Assembly (NCBI RefSeq): GCF_900636965.1
Contig: NZ_LR134331.1
Location: 2,852,001 to 2,916,000, forward strand
Direction: 5' to 3'
Origin: Lacticaseibacillus rhamnosus
GTDB taxonomy: Bacteria; Bacillota; Bacilli; Lactobacillales; Lactobacillaceae
Length of the DNA stretch: 64,000 nucleotides
A model generated the notes under the pieces. It did not search any database. It worked only from the letters and a program-made list of their open reading frames with translations, and was not told the origin of the DNA. Shown piece by piece: positions 18,079-27,917 of this stretch. The position numbers and the translations under genes are program-made. How positions within the stretch are numbered: the first letter of the stretch is position 1; each line of letters begins with the position of its first letter.

Positions 18079-18140
18079 ATGAATTATTTTTGTATATTTA
18101 ACATTTTACTTGCATATTCACTCCAATGAGTATATATTCA
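18079..18140 (+). promoter_or_regulatory. Promoter and ArgR (ARG) boxes of the transporter-argGH operon
   Basis: TTGCAT (18110-18115), a 17-bp spacer, then TATATT (18133-18138). TGAGTATATATTCA at 18127-18140 matches the ARG box TGAATWWWWATTCA at 13 of 14 positions and covers the -10. A half-box TGAATTATTTTTG starts at 18080. Repression by ArgR is inferred. Confidence 0.65.
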
Positions 18141-18170
18141 ATCCATAATCATTAATGAGGAGTGAACTAT

Positions 18171-19619
18171 ATGCGGGGAATCAAACATTGGGCGGTCGCG
18201 ATCATTGCGCTGATCGCTATGATCGTCGGCTTCACCAGTTATCAGCCGGTTCCAACGGCAGCTGCCAGCAAAGACTTAGCGGCGATTCAAAAACGCGGCT
18301 ATTTAGTCGTTGGTCTGTCCGCCGACTACGCCCCATTGGAGTTCCACGCCACGATTAACGGTGCTGACACAATCGTCGGCGCAGATATTTCCATGTCCAA
18401 GCAAATCGCTAAGGACATGGGCGTGAAACTACAAATCAAAGAAATGAACTTCACGGCGCTGATCGGGGCTTTAAAAACCGGCAAGATTGATTTGATCGTC
18501 TCCGGTATGTCCAAAACACCTGAACGGGAAAAAGAGGTTAACTTTTCAACGCCTTACCTGTATGAAACGCAAGTCATGGTCATTCGCAAGGCCGATAAAG
18601 CCAAGTATAAATCGATTGCCGACTTTTCCGGAAAACGAGTAGGGGCACAAAAGCAAACGACGCAGGAACAGCTTGCCAAGACTCAACTGCCCGGTGCAAA
18701 AGTCACGAGCCTGGATAAAGCAAATGATGTGGTTGCACAAATTTCGTACAACAAATTGGATGCCGGGGTTTTGGCTAGTACCATTGCCGACTCCTATGTT
18801 GCCCGGACACCGAGTTTAACCGTGATTGACCCGCATTTTGCGACTGACAAAGCCCCAACCGCCATCGCCGTCAGCAAGCAATCGCCTGCCTTGTTAAAAC
18901 AAGTCAATAAGACGATCAGCAAGGTTAAAGGTGCCAAATACAAGAGTTATCTGCAAGCCGCCTACAAACTACAGGATCAGGATCAAGGCTTCTGGGCTAA
19001 GTACGGTAACTACTTTATCCGCGGCGCTATTTATACTTTGGTCTTCGCGGTCTTAACAGTCTTATTCGGAACTATCATCGGCACGCTGCTTGCCTTGATG
19101 AAACTCAGTCGCAATTGGCTGGCTAAAGTGGTGGCTAACATCTACATCGAGTTTATTCGGGGCACGCCGTTGTTGGTTCAAGCATTCATTGTCTTCTTCG
19201 GTACGCAGATTCTCGGTTTAGATCTCAGCGCGTTTGTTGCCGGCGCGATCGCCATGGCCATCAACTCCGGCGCATACGTTGCAGAAATCATTCGTGGCGG
19301 GATCAATTCCGTCCCTGTCGGTCAAACCGAGGCGGCTCGGTCTTTGGGTCTGCACCAAAGCCAGGCAATGCGATACGTCATTTTGCCACAAGCGATGAAG
19401 AACATCTGGCCGGCATTAGGCAATGAGTTCGTCACCGATATTAAGGAAAGTTCGGTCTTGTCCGTTATCGGTGCCACCGAATTAATGTTTGAAGGTACCG
19501 TTGTGCAAGGGGCCTCGTTCAAGCCATTCCTGCCACTGGTCGTTGTCGCCATTCTTTACTTCATCATGACGTTTACCCTATCACGACTACTACGCCTGAT
19601 TGAAAAACGGTTTAATTAA
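18171..19619 (+). CDS. Amino-acid ABC transporter, fused substrate-binding protein and permease (likely arginine/citrulline-related)
   Basis: This 482-aa protein has a signal-anchor at ~5-27, a polar-amino-acid binding domain (~35-265, LVVGLSADYAPLEFH), then a HisM-type permease (~275-480) with the ATPase-contact loop [21 protein letters not shown]. The start is the ATG with GAGGAG eight bases upstream; a GTG three codons earlier is less likely. No ATPase gene follows, so it must borrow one from elsewhere. ARG boxes upstream and argG-argH directly downstream suggest arginine, citrulline or ornithine as substrate, which is an inference. Confidence 0.9.
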   Translation: MRGIKHWAVAIIALIAMIVGFTSYQPVPTAAASKDLAAIQKRGYLVVGLSADYAPLEFHATINGADTIVGADISMSKQIAKDMGVKLQIKEMNFTALIGALKTGKIDLIVSGMSKTPEREKEVNFSTPYLYETQVMVIRKADKAKYKSIADFSGKRVGAQKQTTQEQLAKTQLPGAKVTSLDKANDVVAQISYNKLDAGVLASTIADSYVARTPSLTVIDPHFATDKAPTAIAVSKQSPALLKQVNKTISKVKGAKYKSYLQAAYKLQDQDQGFWAKYGNYFIRGAIYTLVFAVLTVLFGTIIGTLLALMKLSRNWLAKVVANIYIEFIRGTPLLVQAFIVFFGTQILGLDLSAFVAGAIAMAINSGAYVAEIIRGGINSVPVGQTEAARSLGLHQSQAMRYVILPQAMKNIWPALGNEFVTDIKESSVLSVIGATELMFEGTVVQGASFKPFLPLVVVAILYFIMTFTLSRLLRLIEKRFN

Positions 19620-19679
19620 CATTTGCTTTAGCACGCCTGCCATAACGCGCTCACATTTATTAAAGGAGGATATATTTTC

Positions 19680-20900
19680 ATGACAGAAAAAATTGTACTA
19701 GCTTACTCAGGTGGTCTTGATACATCCGTTGCGATTCCTTGGCTCATGGACAAGGGTTATGAAGTGATTGCGGTCGTCTTGAATGTCGGTCAACCGGATG
19801 CGGATTTTGACGCGATTCAACAAAAAGCACTTAAAGTCGGTGCCATTGATTCGATTGTCGTTGACGCCCAAGACGAGTTCGCCGATCACTATGTTGCGCC
19901 GGTCATCAAGGCCAATGCGTTATACGAAGGCGACTATCCGTTAGTATCAGCGTTGTCACGCCCATTAATCATCGAGCATCTGGTTAAAATCGCCCACGCC
20001 CAAAATGCCACCGCAATTGCGCACGGTTCGACGGGTAAAGGCAACGATCAGGTTCGCTTTGAAGCCGCAATTCACGCCTTGGATCCCGAAATGAAAATCG
20101 AAGCACCGATTCGTGATTTTCACTGGTCACGAGAAGAAGAAATTGATTACGCCAAAGAACATCATGTGCCAGTCCCAATCGGCAAAAAGTCACCGTACTC
20201 AATCGACGCCAATCTCTGGGGCCGTGCTAACGAAGCCGGAATTCTCGAAAATCCTTGGAATCAGGCGCCGGATGACGCATGGGGGATGACCGTTGCCCCT
20301 GAAGCAGCGCCGGACAAGCCGACTTTTCTTGATCTGACCTTTCAACAAGGGGTTCCAGTAGCATTAAATGGCAACCCCATGCCGCTGGCTGCCATGATCA
20401 AACAGCTTAATCAAATCGCCGGTGCAAATGGCATTGGTCGGATTGATAAAATCGAAAATCGTCTCGTTGGCATTAAATCGCGTGAAGTCTACGAAGCACC
20501 GGCTGCAGCAGTCCTCATGACGGCGCACCACGATCTGGAAAACCTCACGCTCGAACGCGATGTCCAACACTTCAAGCCAACCATTGAGAATAAATTGACG
20601 AATATGATTTACGAAGCCCAATGGATCTCACCTTTATTCGATGCTTTGATGGCTTTCATCGATAAAACCCAAGCCGTCGTCAACGGTACCGTCAAGATGA
20701 AGCTTTACAAAGGCAGTGCCGTCCCAGTCGCGCGTCAGTCCACTCACAACTCACTTTACGATGAAGACCTGGCAACCTACACCAGTGCCGATTCCTTTGA
20801 TCAGGAAGCGGCCGCGGGCTTCATCAAGCTTTGGACGCTGCCGACCACTGTCTTTGAGCAAGTCAACCATGTTCACTCCGAGGAAAAGCAACATGACTGA
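19680..20900 (+). CDS. argG: Argininosuccinate synthase
   Basis: This 406-aa enzyme joins citrulline and aspartate with ATP to make argininosuccinate, the penultimate step of arginine synthesis. The N-terminal PP-loop ([11 protein letters not shown]) binds [17 protein letters not shown] is the citrulline/aspartate site; [13 protein letters not shown] is conserved. Full family length. AAAGGAGG lies ahead of the ATG. About 60 bp separate it from the transporter, with no terminator seen, so cotranscription from the ARG-box promoter is likely. Its stop overlaps the start of argH. Confidence 0.98.
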   Translation: MTEKIVLAYSGGLDTSVAIPWLMDKGYEVIAVVLNVGQPDADFDAIQQKALKVGAIDSIVVDAQDEFADHYVAPVIKANALYEGDYPLVSALSRPLIIEHLVKIAHAQNATAIAHGSTGKGNDQVRFEAAIHALDPEMKIEAPIRDFHWSREEEIDYAKEHHVPVPIGKKSPYSIDANLWGRANEAGILENPWNQAPDDAWGMTVAPEAAPDKPTFLDLTFQQGVPVALNGNPMPLAAMIKQLNQIAGANGIGRIDKIENRLVGIKSREVYEAPAAAVLMTAHHDLENLTLERDVQHFKPTIENKLTNMIYEAQWISPLFDALMAFIDKTQAVVNGTVKMKLYKGSAVPVARQSTHNSLYDEDLATYTSADSFDQEAAAGFIKLWTLPTTVFEQVNHVHSEEKQHD

Positions 20901-22296
20901 TAAGCTATGGGGCGGCCGGTTCACCGAAAAAGCCGCGCACTGGGTTGATGCATTCGGCGCATCCATCGGTTTTGATCAACAAATGGCCAAAGAGGATCTT
21001 GAAGGATCGCTAGCCCATGTCAAAATGCTAGGCAAAACCGGCATCATCCCGCAAGCCGACGCCGACACGATCACCGCTGGCTTACATCACCTGAAAAAAG
21101 AACTGGCAGCAGGCAAATTGCATTTTACCGTTGAAAATGAAGATATTCATCTCAACATGGAAGCCTTACTGACAGCCGAAATCGGGCCAGTCGCCGGCAA
21201 GCTGCACACGGCTCGTTCCCGCAATGATCAGGTAGCGACCGACCTCCATCTATGGCTCAAACATCGCCTACCTGCTATTAAAGAGGCCTTGACGAACCTG
21301 CAAACCGTTCTCGTTGGTCAGGCAAAAGCCCACGCCGCCACGATCATGCCTGGTTACACCCACATGCAGCACGCCCAGCCAATCACCTATGGCCATTATT
21401 TGTTGGCGTATTTCGAAATGTTCCAGCGCGACTGGGAACGTTTCGACTTTACCCAAAAGCACACCGACATCTTGCCATTAGGCGCGGCTGCACTGGCTGG
21501 CACGACTTTCCCGATTGATCGCGAACTGGTGGCCCAAGAATTAGGCTTCGATCAGCTGTATCACAACAGTCTGGACGCCGTATCAGATCGCGACTTTGCA
21601 CTGGAATTTCTCAGTAACAGTGCGATTTTGATGCAGCATTTAAGTCGCATGGCCGAAGAATTGATTTTGTGGTCAACATTTGAGTTTAATTACATCGAAC
21701 TCGGTGATGACTTTTCCACTGGCAGCTCGATTATGCCTCAAAAGAAAAACCCGGATTTTGCCGAGCTGATTCGGGGCAAAACCGGGCGCGTGTATGGTGC
21801 GCTGATGGGGCTGCTCACCACCATGAAGGCCATTCCGCTGGCGTACAACAAGGATATGCAAGAGGATAAGGAACCGATTTTTGATGCTTATAACACGATC
21901 CTTGGCTCCTTGCATATTTTCACCGGCATGCTTAGTGATCTCACGGTGCATGAACAGCGCATGGCCGCCGCCACAACGCATGACTTCAGCAATGCAACCG
22001 AGCTGGCAGACTACTTGGCAACAAAGGGCGTTCCTTTCCGCCAAGCCCACGCAATTGTCGGCGAGCTGGTACTAAAAGGCATCAAAACCGGCACGGCGCT
22101 TCAGGAAATGCCATTAAGCGAACTTCAGGAAGCCGCACCGCAAATCCAAGCAGACGTTTACGCAGAACTCACCTCAAAAGCAGCGGTCAATCGCCGTACC
22201 TCCCTTGGCGGCACAGCGGTTAGCAACGTTTTGAAAGAAGTTACCCGCGATGAGAAAATCATTGCCGATCATGAAAACGCGGCACCTTCCATGTAA
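20893..22296 (+). CDS. argH: Argininosuccinate lyase
   Basis: This 467-aa enzyme splits argininosuccinate into arginine and fumarate. It starts [10 protein letters not shown], overlapping argG by 8 bp (translational coupling); a longer frame running back into argG is not real. Family landmarks are [21 protein letters not shown] and the signature [11 protein letters not shown] with the catalytic serine loop. Together with argG it turns citrulline into arginine; no other arginine genes are in the window. A bidirectional terminator follows. Confidence 0.98.
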   Translation: MTDKLWGGRFTEKAAHWVDAFGASIGFDQQMAKEDLEGSLAHVKMLGKTGIIPQADADTITAGLHHLKKELAAGKLHFTVENEDIHLNMEALLTAEIGPVAGKLHTARSRNDQVATDLHLWLKHRLPAIKEALTNLQTVLVGQAKAHAATIMPGYTHMQHAQPITYGHYLLAYFEMFQRDWERFDFTQKHTDILPLGAAALAGTTFPIDRELVAQELGFDQLYHNSLDAVSDRDFALEFLSNSAILMQHLSRMAEELILWSTFEFNYIELGDDFSTGSSIMPQKKNPDFAELIRGKTGRVYGALMGLLTTMKAIPLAYNKDMQEDKEPIFDAYNTILGSLHIFTGMLSDLTVHEQRMAAATTHDFSNATELADYLATKGVPFRQAHAIVGELVLKGIKTGTALQEMPLSELQEAAPQIQADVYAELTSKAAVNRRTSLGGTAVSNVLKEVTRDEKIIADHENAAPSM

Positions 22297-22336
22297 GTAA
22301 AGCAACGATATTTGAAGTTGTGCATCACGACAAAAT

Positions 22337-22378
22337 AAAATCGGTCTTAGAGTGGCAAGACGCTCTAAGACCGATTTT
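22337..22378. terminator. Bidirectional terminator between argH and mupG
   Basis: AAAATCGGTCTTAGAG pairs perfectly with CTCTAAGACCGATTTT, with A- and T-runs on both sides. It serves two convergent units. Confidence 0.9.
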
Positions 22379-22426
22379 GCTTTCCTTACGACATTTGAAT
22401 CAACAAGGACACAACGACTTCAATCA

Positions 22427-23527
22427 TTATCTTGTGCGTTTTTGCAAACTAAACGTTGACCACGGTTTGATTAGCGTTAACAGATCTGCGTCATCAGCCG
22501 CAACATGGCCAATTAAATTCCGCTGGCCATCATCGCTAAATGGTGTCAAAACGATTTGGAACTCGCCTTTATAGCGGCCATACGCATCGTTGACGACCAC
22601 AATATCGCCGCGTTTGAAGGGTTGGCCATGGTCGTGGGCGGGAATACTGGCCGTGCTATACGTGATACGAGGCTGGGTATCCCGCAGTAAATACGCCGAT
22701 GCATCCCCACGATATAAATGCGGCGCGGCAAATGCTATTTTTTCTTCAAGCGGCGTGATACTTGCCAACATTTCGGCATGCAAGATCGGGTATGGCGCCA
22801 GAAAAGTATCGGCAACGGCTTTAAGTTCCGCTTCAGTCGCAAAAGCATTACCGATGATCACATCATCAATCAAGCCGGTCAGACACAAATGCGTTGTTTG
22901 ACTGGCAATGTTGCGATGGCGATCAGACTCCATTGTCGGCAACCCATCATGCAGCGGCCAAGGCCCGATTTTACCGCTGGATGACGACACAAATGCGGCG
23001 GTATGCAATCCATACTCTCGGTACTGCTGGGAGTATTCGGTAAAGATAGCCTCACTCAGACCTGTGAACGCCTGCGGATAGAAGTTATGACAGCCGATTA
23101 GGTTATCGCGGTTAGGGTCATAAGCCATGATGCTTGCAAGATAATTGGTTCCATGGCTCATATTCAATTCGATTTTTAAGCCATATGGATTGCGGGTCAT
23201 CCGCGCTTCTTCTGCGCCGGTGAAGCCTTCATCCAGTCGCAGTCCCCAAACATGAAGCGTTTCAAAAAAACTCAGATCGTCATAGCTAATCTTCAGCTCC
23301 TTGAACAACGCCGGATTAATATCAACGATCGTCTTAAACCCAAGCTGATTGGCATAATCGATTGTCTGGCGAAACTTAGCCAACAGATCTTCACCATCTT
23401 CTCCCAGCAGTTGCAAGAGTGAGGTGAAAATGCGGGTGTAACCATACCGATGTGCCAGATCAAGATAGGCTTTGTTCTCCTCGAAACTGCTTTGATCCGG
23501 ATAAAGCGAGATACCTAATCGTTTCAT
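22427..23527 (-). CDS. mupG: MupG-like 6-phospho-glycosidase (DUF871 family)
   Basis: This 366-aa DUF871 protein has a TIM-barrel N-terminal part (MKRLGISLYPDQSSFEENKA start) and a C-terminal beta domain (PFKRGDIVVVNDAYGRYKGE). A characterised member, S. aureus MupG, hydrolyses MurNAc-6-phosphate-GlcNAc after PTS uptake; many relatives sit beside PTS genes. Here it is the last gene of a unit with a GntR regulator, a Lac-family IIC and DUF3284. A murQ-type etherase is not visible, so the true substrate may be another phosphorylated disaccharide. Family firm, function moderate. Confidence 0.8.
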   Translation of the reverse strand: MKRLGISLYPDQSSFEENKAYLDLAHRYGYTRIFTSLLQLLGEDGEDLLAKFRQTIDYANQLGFKTIVDINPALFKELKISYDDLSFFETLHVWGLRLDEGFTGAEEARMTRNPYGLKIELNMSHGTNYLASIMAYDPNRDNLIGCHNFYPQAFTGLSEAIFTEYSQQYREYGLHTAAFVSSSSGKIGPWPLHDGLPTMESDRHRNIASQTTHLCLTGLIDDVIIGNAFATEAELKAVADTFLAPYPILHAEMLASITPLEEKIAFAAPHLYRGDASAYLLRDTQPRITYSTASIPAHDHGQPFKRGDIVVVNDAYGRYKGEFQIVLTPFSDDGQRNLIGHVAADDADLLTLIKPWSTFSLQKRTR

Positions 23528-23544
23528 TTCACAAGAATCCCTTC

Positions 23545-23964
23545 TTAGTTAAAATACTGTGCTGCCATTTGCCGTGACATCTTCTTAAAGCGATGTTTGC
23601 GTTGCCAGTTTAATAAAAACCCGGCCGTGCGATTATTAGCTTTGCCTTTTGCGGTTTTGCCTTCAATGATTTCAGTGTAATCCAGCTGCATCTGCTGATC
23701 ACCGAGATCGCGTAATTGATAATCCACATGATAATGATCGCGGTCAGTGTCTAGTTCATACGCGTAACGCTGATTGGCAATGGCATGCGTAATCGTCAGC
23801 TTCCCCGTCATGCCATTCGCCCACTTCTTCTGGTACGTGAACCCATCAAGACTGCCCACCAGAACTTCTCGCCCAGTGTGCGCCTTGATGTCCGCCTGAG
23901 CCGAGCGAATCAGTTGCCCATACATGAACGCCGCCGGAACCTTGAGTGTCATCTGAATTTTCAA
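23545..23964 (-). CDS. DUF3284 family protein
   Basis: This 139-aa protein of unknown function matches DUF3284 (MKIQMTLKVPAAFMYGQLI; TYQKKWANGMTGKLTITHA), a START-like fold family that recurs beside Lac-type PTS operons in lactic acid bacteria. The start appears to be TTG, with AGGCGG seven bases upstream. Only 17 bp separate it from mupG, so they are cotranscribed. The basic tail (NWQRKHRFKKMSRQ) is notable. Confidence 0.8.
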   Translation of the reverse strand: MKIQMTLKVPAAFMYGQLIRSAQADIKAHTGREVLVGSLDGFTYQKKWANGMTGKLTITHAIANQRYAYELDTDRDHYHVDYQLRDLGDQQMQLDYTEIIEGKTAKGKANNRTAGFLLNWQRKHRFKKMSRQMAAQYFN

Positions 23965-24003
23965 CTGAAAACCGCCTTTCTAAAACAATTTTTCCTATAA
24001 CCG

Positions 24004-25365
24004 TTAATCAGCAAGCTGGGCTGGTTTAATTCGATTGGCCGCCTTAACAAATGGTACATAGATTAAGAAGCCGATGATCATATTCACCGCCTGTAACACA
24101 GCTGCTCGCCAGTCCATGGTTGCAACTAAAGCATTTAAAAATGGCGGCATCGACCATACAATCTGATTCTTGATCGGTGAAACCAAGCCACTCACTACCG
24201 CGCCATAAGCAATGGAAACCATCACTACCGGCGCCAAAATAAACGGAATGAAGTAAATGGGATCAAGCACAATCGGCATCCCAAACATAACCGGTTCATT
24301 GACATTGAAGAACCCTGGCGCAATCGACAGCTTTGCAACTGCACGCTGATCATCGCGCTTTGAGAACATCAGAATCGCAATCAGCAGCAGCAAAGTTGAG
24401 CCGGCGCCACCAATCCACGCATATAAGTCAAATGAATTGCGAGTCCACAGATACGGCAGTGCTTGGCCTTTGTGAAAGGCATTGATATTCGCCAACTGCG
24501 CCGTTAACCAAATACTATCAAGCACCGGTCCTAATACATTGGTCCCGTGGATGCCGAAGAACCAGAAGACTTGAACCAAAATCGTCATAATCAGCACGGA
24601 ACCATAACCTTGACTCAAACTTAACAAAGGTTCTTGTAAAACTTTAGCGATAAATTCAATCACGGTCGTACCAAATTGAGTAAACAGATAGTTGATAATA
24701 CCCACGCCGTACAAGGCAACCGCCGCCGGTACAATCCCGGTAAACGCATTAGCAACAGCCGGTGGAACCGAATCCGGCATTTTAATGGTGATATGTTTCT
24801 TCATCAACCAGATGTAAATAGTTGCGGCAATCGCGCCCATCAGCATAACGGTGAAGAAACCATACGCCCCGAAGAACTTGCCAAAGTTGAAGAATCCCCA
24901 CATGCTGACATCTTTACCGGAAACAACCGTTCCGGCATCGGTCAATGTTTTTACGGCACCTTTTGCCAGCCCGGCCTTCAACGTCATGGTGAAGTTTTGC
25001 GGCAAGCTCATAATGAAGGTGCCCAAGGTGACGATTCCTGCCGTCACAGGTTCAACCTTGTACTGCACCGCGAGCTGATAGCCAAACGTGAATGAGAAGA
25101 TTAAACCAAGAATAGCTAAGGTTCCGGTCCAGACAACAGCGTTAATGCCGATAAGCCACTGCATTGAGTTAACGAAACCGGTCCAGCCAAATTGAGTCGG
25201 AATATCCCGAATCAAAGCGTTCAGCACGGTGGAAACCGCCCCTGCCATCATGGCTGGCATGATCGCAATAAAAGCATCACGTAAGGCCACCAGCCACCGG
25301 ATTGATCCGATACGCGCTGCGATTGGGACAACATGTTTATTGAGCCAATTGATAAGTCCGTTCAT
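24004..25365 (-). CDS. PTS Lac-family IIC permease (cellobiose/lichenan type)
   Basis: This 453-aa membrane permease with about ten hydrophobic segments matches CelB/LicC IIC proteins: PTQFGWTGFVNSMQWL, WFFGIHGTNVLGPVLD, and the signature NVNEPVMFGMPIVLDP near 345-365. It imports and presents a disaccharide for phosphorylation by the divergent IIB and IIA. Start chosen at the ATG with AAGGAG upstream; three extra codons from GTG are less likely. Cotranscribed after gntR and before DUF3284-mupG. The substrate is probably a beta-linked amino sugar or glucoside. Confidence 0.93.
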   Translation of the reverse strand: MNGLINWLNKHVVPIAARIGSIRWLVALRDAFIAIMPAMMAGAVSTVLNALIRDIPTQFGWTGFVNSMQWLIGINAVVWTGTLAILGLIFSFTFGYQLAVQYKVEPVTAGIVTLGTFIMSLPQNFTMTLKAGLAKGAVKTLTDAGTVVSGKDVSMWGFFNFGKFFGAYGFFTVMLMGAIAATIYIWLMKKHITIKMPDSVPPAVANAFTGIVPAAVALYGVGIINYLFTQFGTTVIEFIAKVLQEPLLSLSQGYGSVLIMTILVQVFWFFGIHGTNVLGPVLDSIWLTAQLANINAFHKGQALPYLWTRNSFDLYAWIGGAGSTLLLLIAILMFSKRDDQRAVAKLSIAPGFFNVNEPVMFGMPIVLDPIYFIPFILAPVVMVSIAYGAVVSGLVSPIKNQIVWSMPPFLNALVATMDWRAAVLQAVNMIIGFLIYVPFVKAANRIKPAQLAD

Positions 25366-25455
25366 CTTGTACACTCTCCTTGAGTTTTAAGCACGCCGGC
25401 CGCTTCTTGGCACACCAGCGCATAATGATTTCATTTGAACCAACTTCGGTTTTAA

Positions 25456-26166
25456 CTACCGGTTCAAATCGATATTGGTCGTATGGTAGTACAACGTTAG
25501 ACCCGGATAAACAAAATAAGTTCGGGAAAAGTTGAAGACTTTGCCACTAGCTAGATAGTTGATCCCGTCTAAGCACAGGTGATCAGTCTGTGCCGACATC
25601 GCCATCAACTCGGCATACTCGGCTGGTAATGGTCGCGATTGGATATAATTTTCCGTTGTGCTTCCAACCATGGCATAGGTGTTACGCAAATAGGTGAAGA
25701 TCGAACCCGCCGCAATCTCAGCTGAAAGATGTGGCACAATTGCTTGCGGAAAATACGATTCTTCCAAGTCGTACAACTGCCCTTTTAAATAGCGCAACCG
25801 CACGACTTGATAGACCATATCGCCGCGGCTGACATTTCCTCGTTGCGCCAAGGCTGCTGTCGCTGGGATAAGCGCAAACTTAACCACTTTGGAAGTCAGC
25901 GGTCCGCCTTTCACCATGGCTGTCTGATCAAAGCCTATCGACATATTGAGGACAGCATCGGATTGAGCCGAATGATCAATGACATAGTACCCGCTACCTT
26001 GAACCCGGCGAACCAACCCATGGGCAAATACCACATCCAGTGCCTTCCGAATCGTATTGCGGCTGGCTTGATAACGATCCATCAACACCTGTTCAGTCGG
26101 TAGCTTAACCGGATACTGACCAGCCAGAATATCTTGAATGAGTTGTTCGGCAATATCGTGATACAT
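25456..26166 (-). CDS. GntR-family regulator with UTRA domain
   Basis: This 236-aa regulator has an N-terminal winged helix (~5-65, LPTEQVLMDRYQASRNTIRKAL, VQGSGYYV) and a C-terminal UTRA effector domain (~85-235) that usually binds a phosphorylated sugar. GGAGGAGGA lies before the ATG. It heads the minus-strand unit and faces the IIB-IIA unit, so it likely controls both from the shared intergenic region, where an inverted repeat GGTACAA/TTGTACC is seen. It is probably a repressor relieved by the PTS product; this is inferred. Confidence 0.92.
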   Translation of the reverse strand: MYHDIAEQLIQDILAGQYPVKLPTEQVLMDRYQASRNTIRKALDVVFAHGLVRRVQGSGYYVIDHSAQSDAVLNMSIGFDQTAMVKGGPLTSKVVKFALIPATAALAQRGNVSRGDMVYQVVRLRYLKGQLYDLEESYFPQAIVPHLSAEIAAGSIFTYLRNTYAMVGSTTENYIQSRPLPAEYAELMAMSAQTDHLCLDGINYLASGKVFNFSRTYFVYPGLTLYYHTTNIDLNR

Positions 26167-26278
26167 CAAAGTCCTCCTCCAAACTTAAAGTGTTCATTTA
26201 TTTTCAAACCTATCAGCCACGGGCAGTTGCCATTGCGCGCTAACGGCATGATCCGCAGCCTGACAAGTTAATGAGCAC

Positions 26279-26354
26279 GGTACAATGTTCTGAAAGCGCT
26301 TGTAAAATTTGTACCTACGAATTATAATAGCACATGAAACGGAAAACGATTACA
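26279..26354 (+). promoter_or_regulatory. Promoter, operator and cre sites of the PTS IIB-IIA unit
   Basis: TTGTAA (26300-26305), a 17-bp spacer and TATAAT (26323-26328) form a near-consensus promoter. TGAAAGCGCTTGTA (26291-26304) is a cre site over the -35, and GGAAAACGATTACA (26341-26354) is a second. GGTACAA (26279-26285) and TTGTACC (26309-26315) form an inverted repeat flanking the -35, a candidate GntR operator. Confidence 0.75.
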
Positions 26355-26380
26355 TTTTTTTAAAAAAGGAGCCGATTTTT

Positions 26381-26710
26381 ATGGCAGAAAAAAAGATCAT
26401 GTTAGTTTGTGCAGCTGGTATGTCAACCAGTATGTTAGTAACGCGGATGCAAAAGGCCGCCGAAAAAGATGGACTTTCGGTTCATATTTTTGCTACAGCT
26501 GCCTCTGATGCAGACAACAAGCTTGAAAGCGAAAAACCAGATGTCTTAATGTTGGGCCCGCAAGTCCGTTATCTTGAAAGTCAGTTCAAACGCGACCTCG
26601 ATATTCCGGTTAGTGTCATCAACATGCAGGACTACGGATTGATGAACGGTGAAAAAGTGTTAAAAGCTTCACTTAAAGCCATTGATGACAGCAAAGGAGC
26701 AGAAGCCTAA
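26381..26710 (+). CDS. PTS Lac-family IIB component
   Basis: This 109-aa cytoplasmic IIB has its phosphocysteine early in the P-loop-like motif LVCAAGMSTSMLV (Cys10). It passes phosphate from IIA to the sugar bound in IIC. The start has AAAAGGAG eight or nine bases upstream; the longer frame would include the promoter. Its stop overlaps the IIA start (TAATG), so the two are translationally coupled. Regulated by the GntR/cre promoter just upstream. Confidence 0.93.
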   Translation: MAEKKIMLVCAAGMSTSMLVTRMQKAAEKDGLSVHIFATAASDADNKLESEKPDVLMLGPQVRYLESQFKRDLDIPVSVINMQDYGLMNGEKVLKASLKAIDDSKGAEA

Positions 26711-27039
26711 TGCCAGAAGACGACCAAAATCTTGAAACCGTTATGGGCTTGATCATGAATGGCGGCAATGCCAAAAGTTCAGCCTTTGAAGCCATTCACG
26801 CTGCTAAGGCCGGTGATTTCAAGCTGGCTGACGATAAACTAAAAGAATCGGATCATTTCCTCACCGAAGCGCATAACGTCCAGACCGGCATGCTCACGGC
26901 TGAAGCGCAAGGTGACCACGCCAAAGTCACCCTGCTCATGGTTCACAGTCAGGATCATTTAATGAATGCCATTACCTTCCGCGACCTAGCCGGAGAAATT
27001 GTCGCACTGTACAAACGGTTAGCCGAAAAAGAGGCCTGA
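26710..27039 (+). CDS. PTS Lac-family IIA component
   Basis: This 109-aa helical IIA of the LacF/CelC type has phospho-acceptor His79 in the motif LLMVHSQDHLM. It accepts phosphate from HPr and hands it to IIB. It overlaps the IIB gene by one base. With the divergent IIC it completes a three-part transporter split between two units. It is followed by a strong bidirectional terminator. Confidence 0.93.
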   Translation: MPEDDQNLETVMGLIMNGGNAKSSAFEAIHAAKAGDFKLADDKLKESDHFLTEAHNVQTGMLTAEAQGDHAKVTLLMVHSQDHLMNAITFRDLAGEIVALYKRLAEKEA

Positions 27040-27113
27040 CAACACACCGTAGTCACCTGCAAAGGCTTATTTGTTGTGTCTAATTTCCGATATATCGATA
27101 CCTCCAGAAATTC

Positions 27114-27164
27114 AAAGCAAGCAAAAAGACGACTCGCTTGAAGTCGCCTCTTTGCTTGCTTTAT
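27114..27164. terminator. Bidirectional terminator between PTS IIA and GNAT genes
   Basis: AAGCAAGCAAAAAGACGACT pairs with AGTCGCCTCTTTGCTTGCTT with few mismatches, bordered by A- and T-rich tracts. It ends the IIA gene on one side and the GNAT gene on the other. Confidence 0.85.
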
Positions 27165-27165
27165 T

Positions 27166-27717
27166 TTACTTTGATTGACGCTGTGCTTGCCATTCCTCAC
27201 GTAAGATGCCGTACTTCACGGAATCCCAATACCGATCCTGATAGTAGCGAACCTGCCGCACGCGGGCTTCTTGTTTCATTCCTACAGACTTGGCAAGGCC
27301 GATCATGCGTTCGTTGCCGGACCAAGTTGTGATCCCCAGATGTGGCAAATCAATGAGTCCGAAAATACGATCAATCCACTGATCTAATGCCTGCTTGCCA
27401 ATACCTTTACTCCAATAAGTTTCATCGTAAATCACAATGCCTAAATCCAGCCACCGTTGCAAGTCGCCATCTTCGTAGTGCGCAGATACATCCCCAACCA
27501 GAATGCCATCGACCCAAATACCATTGACAAAAGGATTCGCCACCCATTGGTACCCTGTTTGATTAGCCTGATTCTCCTGCATCTCTTCCAGTGTCGGAAC
27601 TTTATCGTTAAAGTAAGGTCCATTCCATTTGTGCCATTCTGCATCGGGATCGGAAAAGGCAACTTTCCACAACGTTTCAAGATCCTCGGTTTGAAAATGT
27701 TTTAGCGTTACTGTCAT
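27166..27717 (-). CDS. GNAT-family N-acetyltransferase (RimJ/RimL-like)
   Basis: This 183-aa acetyltransferase fold moves acetyl from acetyl-CoA to an amine. The core shows LGIVIYDETYWSKGIGKQAL (acetyl-CoA loop) and NERMIGLAKSVGMKQEARVR (last strands). It is closest in layout to RimJ/RimL-type GNATs that act on protein N-termini or small molecules; the substrate is unknown. GAGGAG precedes the ATG. Monocistronic, terminating in the shared hairpin. Confidence 0.85.
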   Translation of the reverse strand: MTVTLKHFQTEDLETLWKVAFSDPDAEWHKWNGPYFNDKVPTLEEMQENQANQTGYQWVANPFVNGIWVDGILVGDVSAHYEDGDLQRWLDLGIVIYDETYWSKGIGKQALDQWIDRIFGLIDLPHLGITTWSGNERMIGLAKSVGMKQEARVRQVRYYQDRYWDSVKYGILREEWQAQRQSK

Positions 27718-27917
27718 GCCTCAGCACTCCTCTTTTATGTTTGTTAACAACATACCACAATTATTGCCCGGGAAATAATCCAAGTTGTATCTATGTTAAT
27801 CTAAATTTTAGTATGACACTTATTTGGTGCTGGTGTTAGACCATATTTAACCTGTAGGCTGGTTGGCGTATGCTGTAGCTAGGTTTGGTGATTTGTGTTT
27901 TGGGTGCTGCAGGTGGT

